This document shows positions 1 through 9,676 of a stretch of 64,000 bases of DNA, one piece after another. The stretch lies in NCBI GenBank assembly GCA_017853175.1, contig JAFMKA010000004.1:1-64000 (forward strand), given 5' to 3'. The notes below the pieces were generated by a model, which worked only from the letters and a program-made list of their open reading frames with translations, was not told the DNA's origin and did no database searches. The first letter of the stretch is position 1. Every line of letters starts with the position of its first letter. The translations under genes and the position numbers were made by a program. The DNA comes from Steroidobacteraceae bacterium. GTDB lineage: Bacteria; Pseudomonadota; Gammaproteobacteria; Steroidobacterales; Steroidobacteraceae.

Positions 1-23
1 TCTTTGAGCTTGATGTCGGCCAT
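1..23 (-). CDS. 5' end of a minus-strand gene running off the left edge (starts MADIKLK)
   Basis: ATG on minus strand at 23 preceded by GGAG about 8 nt upstream; only 7 codons visible. Confidence 0.35.
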
Positions 24-160
24 GGGGTGACTCCGATGGAGCGATATACGGCGTCTATCGAAATCATCACATCAATCGATTGGAATGTCGAGGTCTGCCC
101 TCGCACCATGACACCACGTGATCGACGTGACCCGATCGATTCGTAAACCAACTGGTGACT

Positions 161-209
161 GGCGGGCTGTCTTCCTGAACCCCCTCCCTGCCCTCAGGAG
201 CAGCCCGCC
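161..209 (-). terminator. Long hairpin downstream of the RND operon, candidate terminator without a clear U-tract
   Basis: GGCGGGCTG (161-169) pairs with CAGCCCGCC (201-209); inner CTTCCTGA/TCAGGAG extends the stem; lies just beyond the stop of the 231..3335 minus CDS. Confidence 0.4.
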
Positions 210-230
210 ACGTCCTCCCTCGCGAAAAAA

Positions 231-3200
231 TCAGCCCTCGCCGCCGAGCAGTCGATCGACGAGTCGAGTGGTGTGACTGCTCGAGCGCGTGCGACGCGCC
301 ACCAGCGAGTACACCGCAGGGACGACAAGTAGCGTCAGGAACACGGATACCAGCGTGCCGTAGAAGACGACGACACCGATGGGCTCACGCTGTTCGGCGC
401 CGGCCCCAGTGGCGAGCAGGAAGGGAATGGCGCCGAAAGCCGTACAGAGGCTGGTCATCAACACCGGTCGCAGACGAACGGCCGCGGCTTGCACCACGGC
501 CTCCTTGAACTCGACACCGCGTTCGCGAAGCTGGTTCGCGAACTCCACGATGAGCACGCCATTTTTAGCTGCGATGCCGATCAGCATGATCACCGCAATC
601 TGACTGAAAATATTGACGCTCATACCGTGTAGCTGCAGCCCGAAGACTGCGCCGAGTAGCGCGAGCGGCACGGTCACCATGATGATGGCGGGGTGTACGA
701 AACTTTCGAACTGAGCAGCCAGCACCAGGAACACAATGATCACTGCAAAAAGCAGCGTGGTCCAAAGTTGGCCGCCGCTGCGTACGTAGTCACCTGAATC
801 CCCGTCCCACATCAAGGTTGCACCGGGAGGCAATTCGCGCGCGACGGTCTCTTCGAACCATTCGATCGCCTCGCCCATGGTGTAGTCCTCAGCGAGCCCG
901 GCGCTGATTTCGACTGAGCGCAGTCGGTTGAATCGACTGAGTTCGGTGGCGCCGGCGGTTTCGGTGAGCCGCACGACGCTCGCGAGCGGAATGAGTTCGC
1001 CGGACCGATCAGACCGCACCATGAGATTGGTCAAGTCGGTGGTCGTGGCGCGCTCGTCCGCGCGGCCTTGAAGCACGACGTTGTATTCACGACCGCGATC
1101 GATGAACGTCGTGACGATGCGTGATCCGAGCATCGTTTCGAGCGTGCGTCCCACCGTTTGTAGCGAGACTCCGAGGTCTGCGGCTCGATCGCGATCGATT
1201 GCCACGCGAATCTGTGGCTTACGAGGTTGATAGCTGCTGTCTACGCCAGTGAGACCCGGATTTTTCTCTGCAAGCTGGATGAGTTTGTCGGACCACTCGG
1301 CGAGCGTTTCGTAGTCGGGCCCACCTAGAACGGCCTGAACGGGCTTACCCCAGCCACCACGCATGTTGCCGCCCGCCATCGTATTGGCGCGGACGCCCGG
1401 AAGGCCGCCGAGTTTGCGCTGCAGCGACGCGGCAATTTCTTGAGCCGAGCGATCGCGCTGGCTCCAATCATTGAGCACGAGAATGAGGCGAGCGGAGTTC
1501 ACTCCGCCTGCACCGTCAAAACCCGCCGGCACACGCAGTGTCACGCGGCGCACATCGCCTGAGTCGACTTCGCTTTGAGCGATGGCCTCGAGCTTCCGCC
1601 CATACTCTTCGGTGTATTCGAAGCTTGCACCCTCCGGCGCCTGCAGCATCACGAATACTCGCCCGACATCGGCTGCGGGCATGAACTCTGAGGGCAATGC
1701 GCGAAAACTCAGCGCGCCCAGGAAGCCGAGCCCGAGGACTGAGCCGACAATCAGCCACGGACGACGCATGAGCTGTCGAAGGCGACGCTCGTATTCCTCA
1801 GAGAGTTTTTTAAAGAAGCCTTCGACGAGCACTGCGAAACGTCCGTGCTTCATCTCGCGCTCCGGCGGCAGACGCGATGCCATCATCGGCGTGAGGGTGA
1901 GTGCGATAACGGCGGAGAACAACACCGATGCGGCAACCGTGAGACCGAACTCCCGGAATAGCCGACCGTTGTCACCCGGAAGGAAGGAGAGTGGGACGAA
2001 CACGGCGACGAGCGTGAGAGTCGTCGCGATCACAGCGAAACCGATTTCACTGCTCCCCCGGATAGCCGCCACGATCGGTGGCTCATCGAGCTCTGCGCGG
2101 CGATGAATATTTTCGAGAACGACAATGGAGTCATCGACTACGAGACCGATAGCGAGCACGACGCCGAGCAACGTGATGACGTTGAGCGAGTACCCGAGCG
2201 CATAAACGAACATGAACGCTGCGATCACCGACACCGGAATCGTCACTGCAGGAATGACCGTGGCACGTAACGTGCCGAGAAATCCATAGATCACGACGAG
2301 TACTGACACGAAAGCGAAGATTACGGCGATCAACACTTCGCGAAGTGCCGCCTGAATAGCGATGCCGTTATCGACATTGACGACGAGCGATGCGCCCTTG
2401 GGGAGCGTTTTTTGCAGACGCTCGACCTCGGCGCGGACGCCTTGAACGACATCGAGTACGTTCGCTTTCGAATTCGCCTCAATGCCGATGCCGACTCCTG
2501 CGCGACCGTTGGTACGCATGAGCGTGCGATCGTTTTCCGCGCCGATGCGCACGTCGGCAACTTCGCCGAGCCGCACGAGATGTCCATCGGTATTTCGGCC
2601 GATGACGAGGTTGCGGAAATCTTCTTCCGTATCGAGACCCACTTCGGTGCGTAGCGAGAATTCCCGCTGCTCTGATTCAATGCGTCCCGCGGGAAGTTGC
2701 ACATTTTCCCGGCGCAGAGCTGATTCGATGTCGCCGACGGTGAGCGCGCGCGCTGCGAGAGCCTGCCGATCGATCCAGATGCGCATCGCGGCTCGTCTGG
2801 CGCCGGAGAGCGACGCACGCGAAACCCCCGGTACGGTCGACAAACGATCGACGATGTAACGCTCTGCGTAGTCGGTGACCTCGAGCGGCGTCATCGCCTC
2901 CGAGTTGAAACTGAGGAACATGACCGCTTCGGCATTCGCATCGGCTTTAACCACCTGAGGCGGATCAGCTTCCGGCGGTAGCTGCGTCAAGACGCGGGAC
3001 ATTCGATCACGGATGTCATTTGCCGCATCGTCGATGTCGCGTGCCACGTCGAACTCGACACGAATGCTCGATCGTTCGTCGGCGCTATCGGACTCGAGTT
3101 TCAGGATGCCCTCGACTCCCGCGATGCGATCCTCGATGACCTGAGTGACTTTGTTTTCGACTACGTTGGCCGATGCCCCGCGGTAGATGGTGGTGATCGA

Positions 3201-3335
3201 GACCACCGGACGATTGATGTCCGGATATTCGCGTAACGGCAATCTTTCGAGCGTGACGAGACCGAAGATCACTAGCATCAGGCTGAGCACGGTCGCGAAG
3301 ACCGGGCGTCGGATGCAAAACTCCGAGAGTTTCAT
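231..3335 (-). CDS. RND family efflux transporter, inner-membrane permease (AcrB/MexB-like)
   Basis: 1034 aa; N-term FCIRRPVFATVLSLMLVIFGL and GVVLAIGLVVDDSIVVLENIHR signature; overlaps upstream MFP gene by 4 bp. Confidence 0.96.
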   Translation of the reverse strand: MKLSEFCIRRPVFATVLSLMLVIFGLVTLERLPLREYPDINRPVVSITTIYRGASANVVENKVTQVIEDRIAGVEGILKLESDSADERSSIRVEFDVARDIDDAANDIRDRMSRVLTQLPPEADPPQVVKADANAEAVMFLSFNSEAMTPLEVTDYAERYIVDRLSTVPGVSRASLSGARRAAMRIWIDRQALAARALTVGDIESALRRENVQLPAGRIESEQREFSLRTEVGLDTEEDFRNLVIGRNTDGHLVRLGEVADVRIGAENDRTLMRTNGRAGVGIGIEANSKANVLDVVQGVRAEVERLQKTLPKGASLVVNVDNGIAIQAALREVLIAVIFAFVSVLVVIYGFLGTLRATVIPAVTIPVSVIAAFMFVYALGYSLNVITLLGVVLAIGLVVDDSIVVLENIHRRAELDEPPIVAAIRGSSEIGFAVIATTLTLVAVFVPLSFLPGDNGRLFREFGLTVAASVLFSAVIALTLTPMMASRLPPEREMKHGRFAVLVEGFFKKLSEEYERRLRQLMRRPWLIVGSVLGLGFLGALSFRALPSEFMPAADVGRVFVMLQAPEGASFEYTEEYGRKLEAIAQSEVDSGDVRRVTLRVPAGFDGAGGVNSARLILVLNDWSQRDRSAQEIAASLQRKLGGLPGVRANTMAGGNMRGGWGKPVQAVLGGPDYETLAEWSDKLIQLAEKNPGLTGVDSSYQPRKPQIRVAIDRDRAADLGVSLQTVGRTLETMLGSRIVTTFIDRGREYNVVLQGRADERATTTDLTNLMVRSDRSGELIPLASVVRLTETAGATELSRFNRLRSVEISAGLAEDYTMGEAIEWFEETVARELPPGATLMWDGDSGDYVRSGGQLWTTLLFAVIIVFLVLAAQFESFVHPAIIMVTVPLALLGAVFGLQLHGMSVNIFSQIAVIMLIGIAAKNGVLIVEFANQLRERGVEFKEAVVQAAAVRLRPVLMTSLCTAFGAIPFLLATGAGAEQREPIGVVVFYGTLVSVFLTLLVVPAVYSLVARRTRSSSHTTRLVDRLLGGEG

Positions 3336-4408
3336 GAACGCGTCTCGGCGACGACTTTGCCACCGTCACGAACACGCTGAGTGCCCTCGACGATCACGGC
3401 CTCTGTACCGTCCAGACCATCGAGCACCGCGACGCTACCGGGCTGGCGCCCGCCGGTACGTACTTCGCGCCGCATCGCCTTGCCGTCTTCTACGACGAAC
3501 ACGTAGGTCTTACCTTGTTCGGGTACCAGAGCTTCCTCGGGAATCATCAACGTATCGACGGGTTTTCCGCGCAGCCGGACGCTCATGAACAGCCCAGGAC
3601 GAAGTGCTCCGTCGGAGTTCGTCAGTTCAGCGCGTACGGCGAGGGCGCGAGTGACAGGATCGATGCGCGAATCGATCGCCGTGATCTTGCCGGCGAAGAT
3701 GCGGTCACCGAGACCCTCAGCGCGAGCTTCGACGGGTAATCCCATCGTCAAATCTTTGAGGAAAGATTGAGGAACGGTGAACTCGAGTTTCATCACCGAC
3801 GAATCGTCGAGAGTGGTGATCACTGTGCCGGGGTTCACGAGGCCACCGGGACTCACTTTACGCAGGCCCGTACGTCCCGCGAACGGCGCGCGGATCACGG
3901 TGTCTGAAAGACGTGCGCGTGCGGCGTCGACCCGTGACTCGCCGGTTTTCACCGCGGTTTCAAGTTGATCGAGCTGCGCCTTCGACAGCGCCTGAGTTAC
4001 GGACAGATCGCGACCCCGGGTGAACTGGTTACGGGCCTCTGCGAGATTCGCTTCGGCCTCGGCAAGCGTCGCCGCCGCTTGTGCGCGGTCGAGTTCGACA
4101 AGCACCGTTCCGGCAGCGACTCGTTGCCCTTCCTCGAATCGAATGCGCGTGATCGTGTTGGCGGTCTTTGAGGTGATCTCAACCGACTCACGGGAGAGCG
4201 CGGTGCCTACGGCTTCGATCTCGGGGCCGAAGGGGCGACGCTCGACCTTGGCGGTGATGACCTTGGCGGGCGGAGGGCCGCCCGAGCCGGCCGGACGGTC
4301 GCCAGCACCCGGCATGCCGGAGGGTTTGCTTCCGCCACAACCCGACAGTGCCACTACGGCGCCGAGTAACAGGGGGGCGAAAAACGCTCGAGTCGTGGTC
4401 AGGGTCAT
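3332..4408 (-). CDS. RND efflux periplasmic adaptor (membrane fusion protein, HlyD family)
   Basis: 358 aa; lipobox-like LSGCGG; MFP core KVERRPFGPEIEAVGTA, IRAPFAGRTGLRKVSPG. Confidence 0.94.
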   Translation of the reverse strand: MTLTTTRAFFAPLLLGAVVALSGCGGSKPSGMPGAGDRPAGSGGPPPAKVITAKVERRPFGPEIEAVGTALSRESVEITSKTANTITRIRFEEGQRVAAGTVLVELDRAQAAATLAEAEANLAEARNQFTRGRDLSVTQALSKAQLDQLETAVKTGESRVDAARARLSDTVIRAPFAGRTGLRKVSPGGLVNPGTVITTLDDSSVMKLEFTVPQSFLKDLTMGLPVEARAEGLGDRIFAGKITAIDSRIDPVTRALAVRAELTNSDGALRPGLFMSVRLRGKPVDTLMIPEEALVPEQGKTYVFVVEDGKAMRREVRTGGRQPGSVAVLDGLDGTEAVIVEGTQRVRDGGKVVAETRS

Positions 4409-4496
4409 CTTTGACTTCGGGGTCCGGGGATGGGCCGGGGATTCTACCTATAAGAAGAGGAGATGCCATTGGGACTATCCCCAAGCCCTTCTTTGG

Positions 4497-5453
4497 TCAA
4501 ACGACCCGTCGACGAGTTCCCCCAGCCCGCCAATCTGCGACGTTGGCGGCCACCTCGTCGAGGCATCGCTGTCGGGACTCGACCGCCGCCCAAGCTGTAT
4601 GCGGAGTGACGATCAGGTTGGGCAGATCGGGTGCGAAGAGCGGGCTGCCGTCGACGGGCGGCTCCACTGGCAACACGTCGATCGCCGCACCCCCGAGCTT
4701 GCCGTTTCGTAAGGCCATCGCAAGTGCGCCGACGTCGACGAGGCCGCCACGAGCGGTATTGATGAGAATGGCATCACGCTTCATGAGAGCGAGCCGTCGT
4801 TGGTCGATCATGTTCGCGGTCGCCGGCGTGAGAGGGCAATGCAAGGTGACGACGTCTGCACAGCGCAGGAGATCGTCGAGATCGAGCCGTCCCTCGATGG
4901 GTGCTCCGCCGGGTCGATTGGCGACGATGACCCGCATGCCGAGTGCGCTCTCACAGGCCCGTGCGACCGCTTGGCCTAATACGCCCCAGCCAACGACGCC
5001 GAGCGTCAGTCCGCGAAGCTCACGAATACGATGGCCGAGCAAAGTAAATTGCGCCCCCTTTGCCCAAGTGCCATCACGCGCCTCGCGCGAGTACTCGAAC
5101 AGCCGATGTGTCAAAGATAGCAATACGCCGAGTACGTGTTGAACGACGGACGGCGTGCAATAGTCCGTGACGTTACAGACTGCGATACCTCGTTCGCGTG
5201 CTGCCTCGAGATCGAGATTATTGGTGCCTGTTGCCGAGATGGCGATGAGCCGCAGCTCCGGAGAGGCCTCGATGAGGGGTCGATCGAGTCGCAGCTTATT
5301 AGTCATGACGATGGCATGGCCCGCGATGCGTTCCAGCACGTCATGCTGCGGTGTCGCGGGCAGCAGGGTGAGATTCGGCGCAGCGCTCGCGAGTCGAGTG
5401 GTATCGAGATCGCCGCTACCGAGAGTGGCGAAGTCGAGAAAGACGGACTTCAT
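4497..5453 (-). CDS. D-2-hydroxyacid dehydrogenase (glycerate dehydrogenase-like)
   Basis: NAD-binding motif LGVVGWGVLGQAVA, HCPLTPATANMID, NTARGGLVDVGALA. Confidence 0.92.
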   Translation of the reverse strand: MKSVFLDFATLGSGDLDTTRLASAAPNLTLLPATPQHDVLERIAGHAIVMTNKLRLDRPLIEASPELRLIAISATGTNNLDLEAARERGIAVCNVTDYCTPSVVQHVLGVLLSLTHRLFEYSREARDGTWAKGAQFTLLGHRIRELRGLTLGVVGWGVLGQAVARACESALGMRVIVANRPGGAPIEGRLDLDDLLRCADVVTLHCPLTPATANMIDQRRLALMKRDAILINTARGGLVDVGALAMALRNGKLGGAAIDVLPVEPPVDGSPLFAPDLPNLIVTPHTAWAAVESRQRCLDEVAANVADWRAGGTRRRVV

Positions 5454-5462
5454 ATTCTTTGA

Positions 5463-5942
5463 TCAGAACACCAGGCGCATCACGCTTTCGGCGATGCAGG
5501 CCGGTTTCGCGGCACCCTCGATCTCGACGGTGTATTGCTCGGTGATCTGCAATACGTTGGGCGCAACCTGCTCGACGGCCTGCAGCGTGAAGCGGCCACG
5601 GATCTTCGAGCCGACGCGGACGGCATTGGGAAACCGTAGTTTGTTGAGTCCGTAGTTGATGACGTTTCGGACCCCGGGAGCGATCGGCTTGGCCGCATCG
5701 ACGAGCCCACGGAGCGGCACGCTCAGCGATAGCGTCAGATAGCCGTGCGCGATCGGTGCGCCATAAGGCGACTCGCGATTCGCCCGTTCGACGTCGACGT
5801 GAATCCATTGGGGATCATCCGTCGCCGCGGCAAAAGCGTTGATTCGATCCTGCGAGATCGTCATCCAGTCACTGACGTGGACTTCCTGTCCGACTTGCGT
5901 TTGCAAGGTGCTCAGGGCGGAAGAAATCGTATTTTCGGTCAT
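5463..5942 (-). CDS. MaoC family dehydratase
   Basis: Internal start MTENTISS... chosen; DWMTISQDRINAFAAATDDPQWIHVD and PIAHGYLTLSL hot-dog motifs. The upstream part of ORF 5463..6275 is not convincing. Confidence 0.9.
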   Translation of the reverse strand: MTENTISSALSTLQTQVGQEVHVSDWMTISQDRINAFAAATDDPQWIHVDVERANRESPYGAPIAHGYLTLSLSVPLRGLVDAAKPIAPGVRNVINYGLNKLRFPNAVRVGSKIRGRFTLQAVEQVAPNVLQITEQYTVEIEGAAKPACIAESVMRLVF

Positions 5943-6035
5943 CGGTGCAACTTCCAGTCTGCTCGTTGGGAGGAGCGAGGCTAACCTAAACCGCATCCGC
6001 CGTGGATGGTCGGCGGAAGAAACGAGGGGGCTGCT

Positions 6036-8288
6036 ATGCGTCAGAGCGTTATCCTGATTTCGGCATTCTTCGCCGCCGCCGTATCGGCGGCGAATCCGGG
6101 GGTGGACCGAAATGCCGAGCGAATCGCCGTATTGGTGACCGACTGGGCGGAGCCGCAAGGCATTGACCCGCTGTATCGCCGCGAGGTGATCAAGCGCAGT
6201 TTCGGCGCGAACGCGGCCGGGCCCGACGAGCCCTGCACCGAGGATTTCGTCGGCACCCCACCGTTTCGTCAGCAACTCGGACTCATTCCGTATTTCCTCG
6301 GATTCAAGACTCGCGGGGTCGAGGGCGCCTACGACTCAATGGGTTTGTACCGGAAGTCACCCGACGGTCAGTACTGGGTATCGATCTACGACCCCAAACT
6401 GAAATTAGCCGTCAAAGATGTTCCCGATACCCCGGGGCTGATCACTCCCGCGAAGGACATGAAGAATCCGCAGCAGAGATCGTTCTGGGCGATCGATCCG
6501 CGAGACGGCACGAATTACCTCGACGGCGTTTTCATGATCGGTTCGAGTCCGCGAGGACCGGGGCCGAATCCGCTCGCCATGCCCAATGGCATCCGTGACA
6601 CCGATGAAATTTCGATGGCCTCCGGTATCACCGACTTCAGCATTTTGCACGACGATCTGGCGCCTCGGCTGTCGCCGATGACCGAAGAGGTCGAGCGGAC
6701 GACGGAGCGCGTTCTTCATCAATTATTTGGCGATCAGATCGATGTTCGATTCGGTGCCTATTCGCCGACCTCTGGGCTGACTCGCTTCGAGGAAGATGTC
6801 GCGCTCGATTTCGCACGCGAAGGTTTCCGGAAGATGGTGCTCGTTCGCGAAACGACCGATAACAACAACTACGCCAACAATTTCATGACTCGTGGTTATG
6901 TTCAGCGCGCGTTGTGTCTGGCTGGCTTTAAGGACACCTTCACGTATCAGCAGTCGCGGCAAGTGGGGCGTACACCCGAATACAACCTCGCGCTACTGCA
7001 CGTAGCCAAGAAGCATCTTGATCGCTTGCCACGCGGCTCGGAAGTGGCCGTGCTCTACACCACCTACGGCTTGCCGTTTCCGGATCGAACGGGCGCCGGT
7101 CCATTTTCGGCGCCGCATCCCTGGTCGAAGGAGGTGTATCACGAAAACGCGTACAACAACTACATCTCGTTCAAGCGATACCTCGAGGCCTACTTCGGCG
7201 ATCGTTATGCCTTGCATTTTAATCGTGCGGGAAAATCAGGCGACGTTCGTCTCGACAACTATTACTCCTATGGCTTGTCGGTGCCACAAGACTTTACGGC
7301 GAACGATCCTGAGAATCGGTTCAGAACCTTGCGCGAGAACATCGATTTGGCGAAGCGGGATGGGCGTCGCGAAATTTTAGTGCTGCTATCGCACTGGTAT
7401 TACGATGGCCGAGATCCTCTGCTCGCAATCCGAAAAATGCAGCAGATACCGCTCAACACCCGAACCGATCTACGTCAAGGCAAGCGTTGGGTCGAGTGGT
7501 GTGAGCGAGTCGACTCTCCGACGCCCGTCGATTGCAATCCAACCGACTCGTCGATCGTGAAGCTTCAGTATTCTGAAACCTTCGATGCATGGGGCCGCGA
7601 GTTTTCGATCGGATACGCAAACAACATTCGCACCGCCATCGAGCGCTTCGGCGTATTCCCGGTCGGTACGAATCTGTCGATTGCGGCGCGGGGCGCGATT
7701 GATCGTGAGGGCGGTGGTAGCGTCGAGGTGAAATCCGGCGCACTACGAGGCGCCAAACTCATCATCGCCAAAGATGCACATCCGGGTGAACCAGAATCCT
7801 TCGATGCAAAGAATTACCGAGCATTCCACGATCCGGCGGACAACCTCGTTTCAGCGTGGGATAGTTTTGACGCCTATATCGGCTCGCAGAATGTTCCGGT
7901 TCAGTATCTGCGAGATCATGGTGAAGCGGTGAGCCCGGCGGTACTCATGGGTCCTTATCGCACTATCGTCAATCGCCCGGCGACGATCACACTGCCGATC
8001 TCAGTCAAACGAAAAATTGAAGCCGGTGAGATCTCGCGATTAAAAGCATTCATTTATAACGAGGCGTCGCTCGGCTGGGATCCAGTTTTCGTGCCTGCGG
8101 GCTCGATGCCACTGCGGTACGACCCGAAGACACGAACGGCGAGCTTCGATACGCAAGTACTTGGAGTTTTTGCCCTGGTCGTAACGGATGAAGGCTGGAC
8201 ACCGGTGAAGGGCTTTCGCCATCGCTACCCGGTGGGTATCGATGCCGTCGATCTTAACGTCGGGCTGGACACCGGCACTGCGCATTGA
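6036..8288 (+). CDS. Uncharacterised exported protein (about 750 aa) with possible chelatase-like segments
   Basis: Start at MRQSVILISAFFAAAVSA (signal peptide); IAVLVTDWAEPQGIDPLYRREVIKRSFG weakly recalls ferrochelatase N-termini; C-term TITLPISVKRK...LGVFALV is beta-rich. Confidence 0.75.
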   Translation: MRQSVILISAFFAAAVSAANPGVDRNAERIAVLVTDWAEPQGIDPLYRREVIKRSFGANAAGPDEPCTEDFVGTPPFRQQLGLIPYFLGFKTRGVEGAYDSMGLYRKSPDGQYWVSIYDPKLKLAVKDVPDTPGLITPAKDMKNPQQRSFWAIDPRDGTNYLDGVFMIGSSPRGPGPNPLAMPNGIRDTDEISMASGITDFSILHDDLAPRLSPMTEEVERTTERVLHQLFGDQIDVRFGAYSPTSGLTRFEEDVALDFAREGFRKMVLVRETTDNNNYANNFMTRGYVQRALCLAGFKDTFTYQQSRQVGRTPEYNLALLHVAKKHLDRLPRGSEVAVLYTTYGLPFPDRTGAGPFSAPHPWSKEVYHENAYNNYISFKRYLEAYFGDRYALHFNRAGKSGDVRLDNYYSYGLSVPQDFTANDPENRFRTLRENIDLAKRDGRREILVLLSHWYYDGRDPLLAIRKMQQIPLNTRTDLRQGKRWVEWCERVDSPTPVDCNPTDSSIVKLQYSETFDAWGREFSIGYANNIRTAIERFGVFPVGTNLSIAARGAIDREGGGSVEVKSGALRGAKLIIAKDAHPGEPESFDAKNYRAFHDPADNLVSAWDSFDAYIGSQNVPVQYLRDHGEAVSPAVLMGPYRTIVNRPATITLPISVKRKIEAGEISRLKAFIYNEASLGWDPVFVPAGSMPLRYDPKTRTASFDTQVLGVFALVVTDEGWTPVKGFRHRYPVGIDAVDLNVGLDTGTAH

Positions 8289-8302
8289 GCGCAGCGCCGG
8301 TG
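8270..8302 (+). terminator. Strong hairpin enclosing the stop codon of the 6036..8288 CDS
   Basis: CACCGGCACTGCGC (8270-8283), loop ATTGA, GCGCAGCGCCGGTG (8289-8302): 13 of 14 positions pair; followed by the short T-rich stretch ATCCTTTATTTC. Confidence 0.55.
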
Positions 8303-8307
8303 ATCCT

Positions 8308-9513
8308 TTATTTCATCCCCATTCGTTTTCGGACGAGCTCGCCCGCTTCCTGATAAGTCTGCGGCAACTTGTCGAGGAACGCGTTCGGCTGGAATAACGG
8401 TTGGTACTGCTGCAGAACCGGTAGTAACAAGGCCATCGGTAGTTCCTGAACACGACGAGTTTTGCGGTATTCGGCGATCGGGATTCGAGCAGTGATGATG
8501 TCTTCGTGATGATTGTCCGTCTCGGCAAGTACCGTTCCTCGAGGATCGACGATCACGGTTCCTTGATCGCGAGTTCCCGAAGATTCGGGAAACCCGATGT
8601 TGTTAGGAGACACTGAGTTACCCACACCCATGGTGTAGATCCGCGCCGAGCGGGCTGTCGCCTTCGCGACCTCCGAGTTGCTACCGCCCGTGACTGAAAG
8701 CACGAGCACTTCGGCGCCTTTCAAAGCAAGGCAGGTGTAGAGCAAAGGCTCATTACCCACTGCGGTGATAGCGATGTTGCCGATATCCGTGCGCGCGACC
8801 GGCATCACGGCATCCCAGCCGTACATTTCGACGTAACGATCGAGCACGTCATAGACCGTCGTGCCAATGAGCGCGCCGTCGCCGAAGAGCCCGAGTATGT
8901 TTCGCGCTTTCCACTGCTTGCTGACGATCTTGCCATCTGGACCCGTGAGCACCGACATGTTGATCACATGGTCTGGCCAGTCCTTTTCTTTGGCATAGCA
9001 CCCCCACGAGATGTAGCAGCCATAACGCTTGGCTCGTTCACCAATGGCCTCCGACTCCGGACCGGGAAGCTCGAAAGCAATTTGATTGAGTTCCTTGCGG
9101 TTCCAGGGTTGAAAGCCCTGGATCGGAAATTCGTGCATGGCGATGAGATCAACCTTAGATCCCCAGCGTCGTTCGCCGTTCCACTCTTCTGGCGAGTTCT
9201 GCGCAAGATCGATGAGTCGCAGTACGCGATCCAGATTCCGCTTGAGTGTCTTCGCCCGGTCACGCAGGTCGATCGAGTAAAGCTGAGATTGAACCGCCGC
9301 AACGTTGATCGATTCTTGCTTCAGACTCGCTTTGGCGTACTGGCCGCGGTTGGCCACTTGGATGTCATTTGTAGTTGCCGGCGCTGAGACGCCCTCTGCC
9401 TTTGCGACGCTGACACCATCACGACCGGCGATAGCCGCCACGCTGGCAACGGCTGCGCCTGTGATCAGAGAACGTCGATCGAGTTTCGGAGTTTTTCTGG
9501 GCATGAGTGTCAA
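8308..9513 (-). CDS. Carbon-nitrogen hydrolase (nitrilase superfamily) protein with a Tat-like signal
   Basis: DRRSLITGAAVASVAAIAG twin-arginine leader; LIAMHEFPIQGF and KQWKARN match Glu and Lys motifs; GTVIVDPRGTVLAET. Confidence 0.85.
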   Translation of the reverse strand: MTLMPRKTPKLDRRSLITGAAVASVAAIAGRDGVSVAKAEGVSAPATTNDIQVANRGQYAKASLKQESINVAAVQSQLYSIDLRDRAKTLKRNLDRVLRLIDLAQNSPEEWNGERRWGSKVDLIAMHEFPIQGFQPWNRKELNQIAFELPGPESEAIGERAKRYGCYISWGCYAKEKDWPDHVINMSVLTGPDGKIVSKQWKARNILGLFGDGALIGTTVYDVLDRYVEMYGWDAVMPVARTDIGNIAITAVGNEPLLYTCLALKGAEVLVLSVTGGSNSEVAKATARSARIYTMGVGNSVSPNNIGFPESSGTRDQGTVIVDPRGTVLAETDNHHEDIITARIPIAEYRKTRRVQELPMALLLPVLQQYQPLFQPNAFLDKLPQTYQEAGELVRKRMGMK

Positions 9514-9676
9514 GTCCTCTTCATGGTGAAGTCACGAAAAGCCTTCAGATAAACCGACGATATCTCTCTAGGTTTGTCAAAACAATTACAAATCATGCAA
9601 TAGCCACTCGATGGTGCCGCGTAGTAAAATGCGAGACGTAACTAACGATCTAAATGCCAAGGAGGCATACCTAATC

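Noticed and set aside
4020-4712. 230-aa plus-strand ORF across the MFP/hydroxyacid dehydrogenase junction
   Set aside because: Antisense to two confident genes; Ser/Arg/Pro-rich composition.
5943-6275. N-terminal extension of the MaoC ORF
   Set aside because: Overlaps the signal-peptide start of the divergent exported protein and lacks MaoC features; internal ATG at 5942 fits the family.
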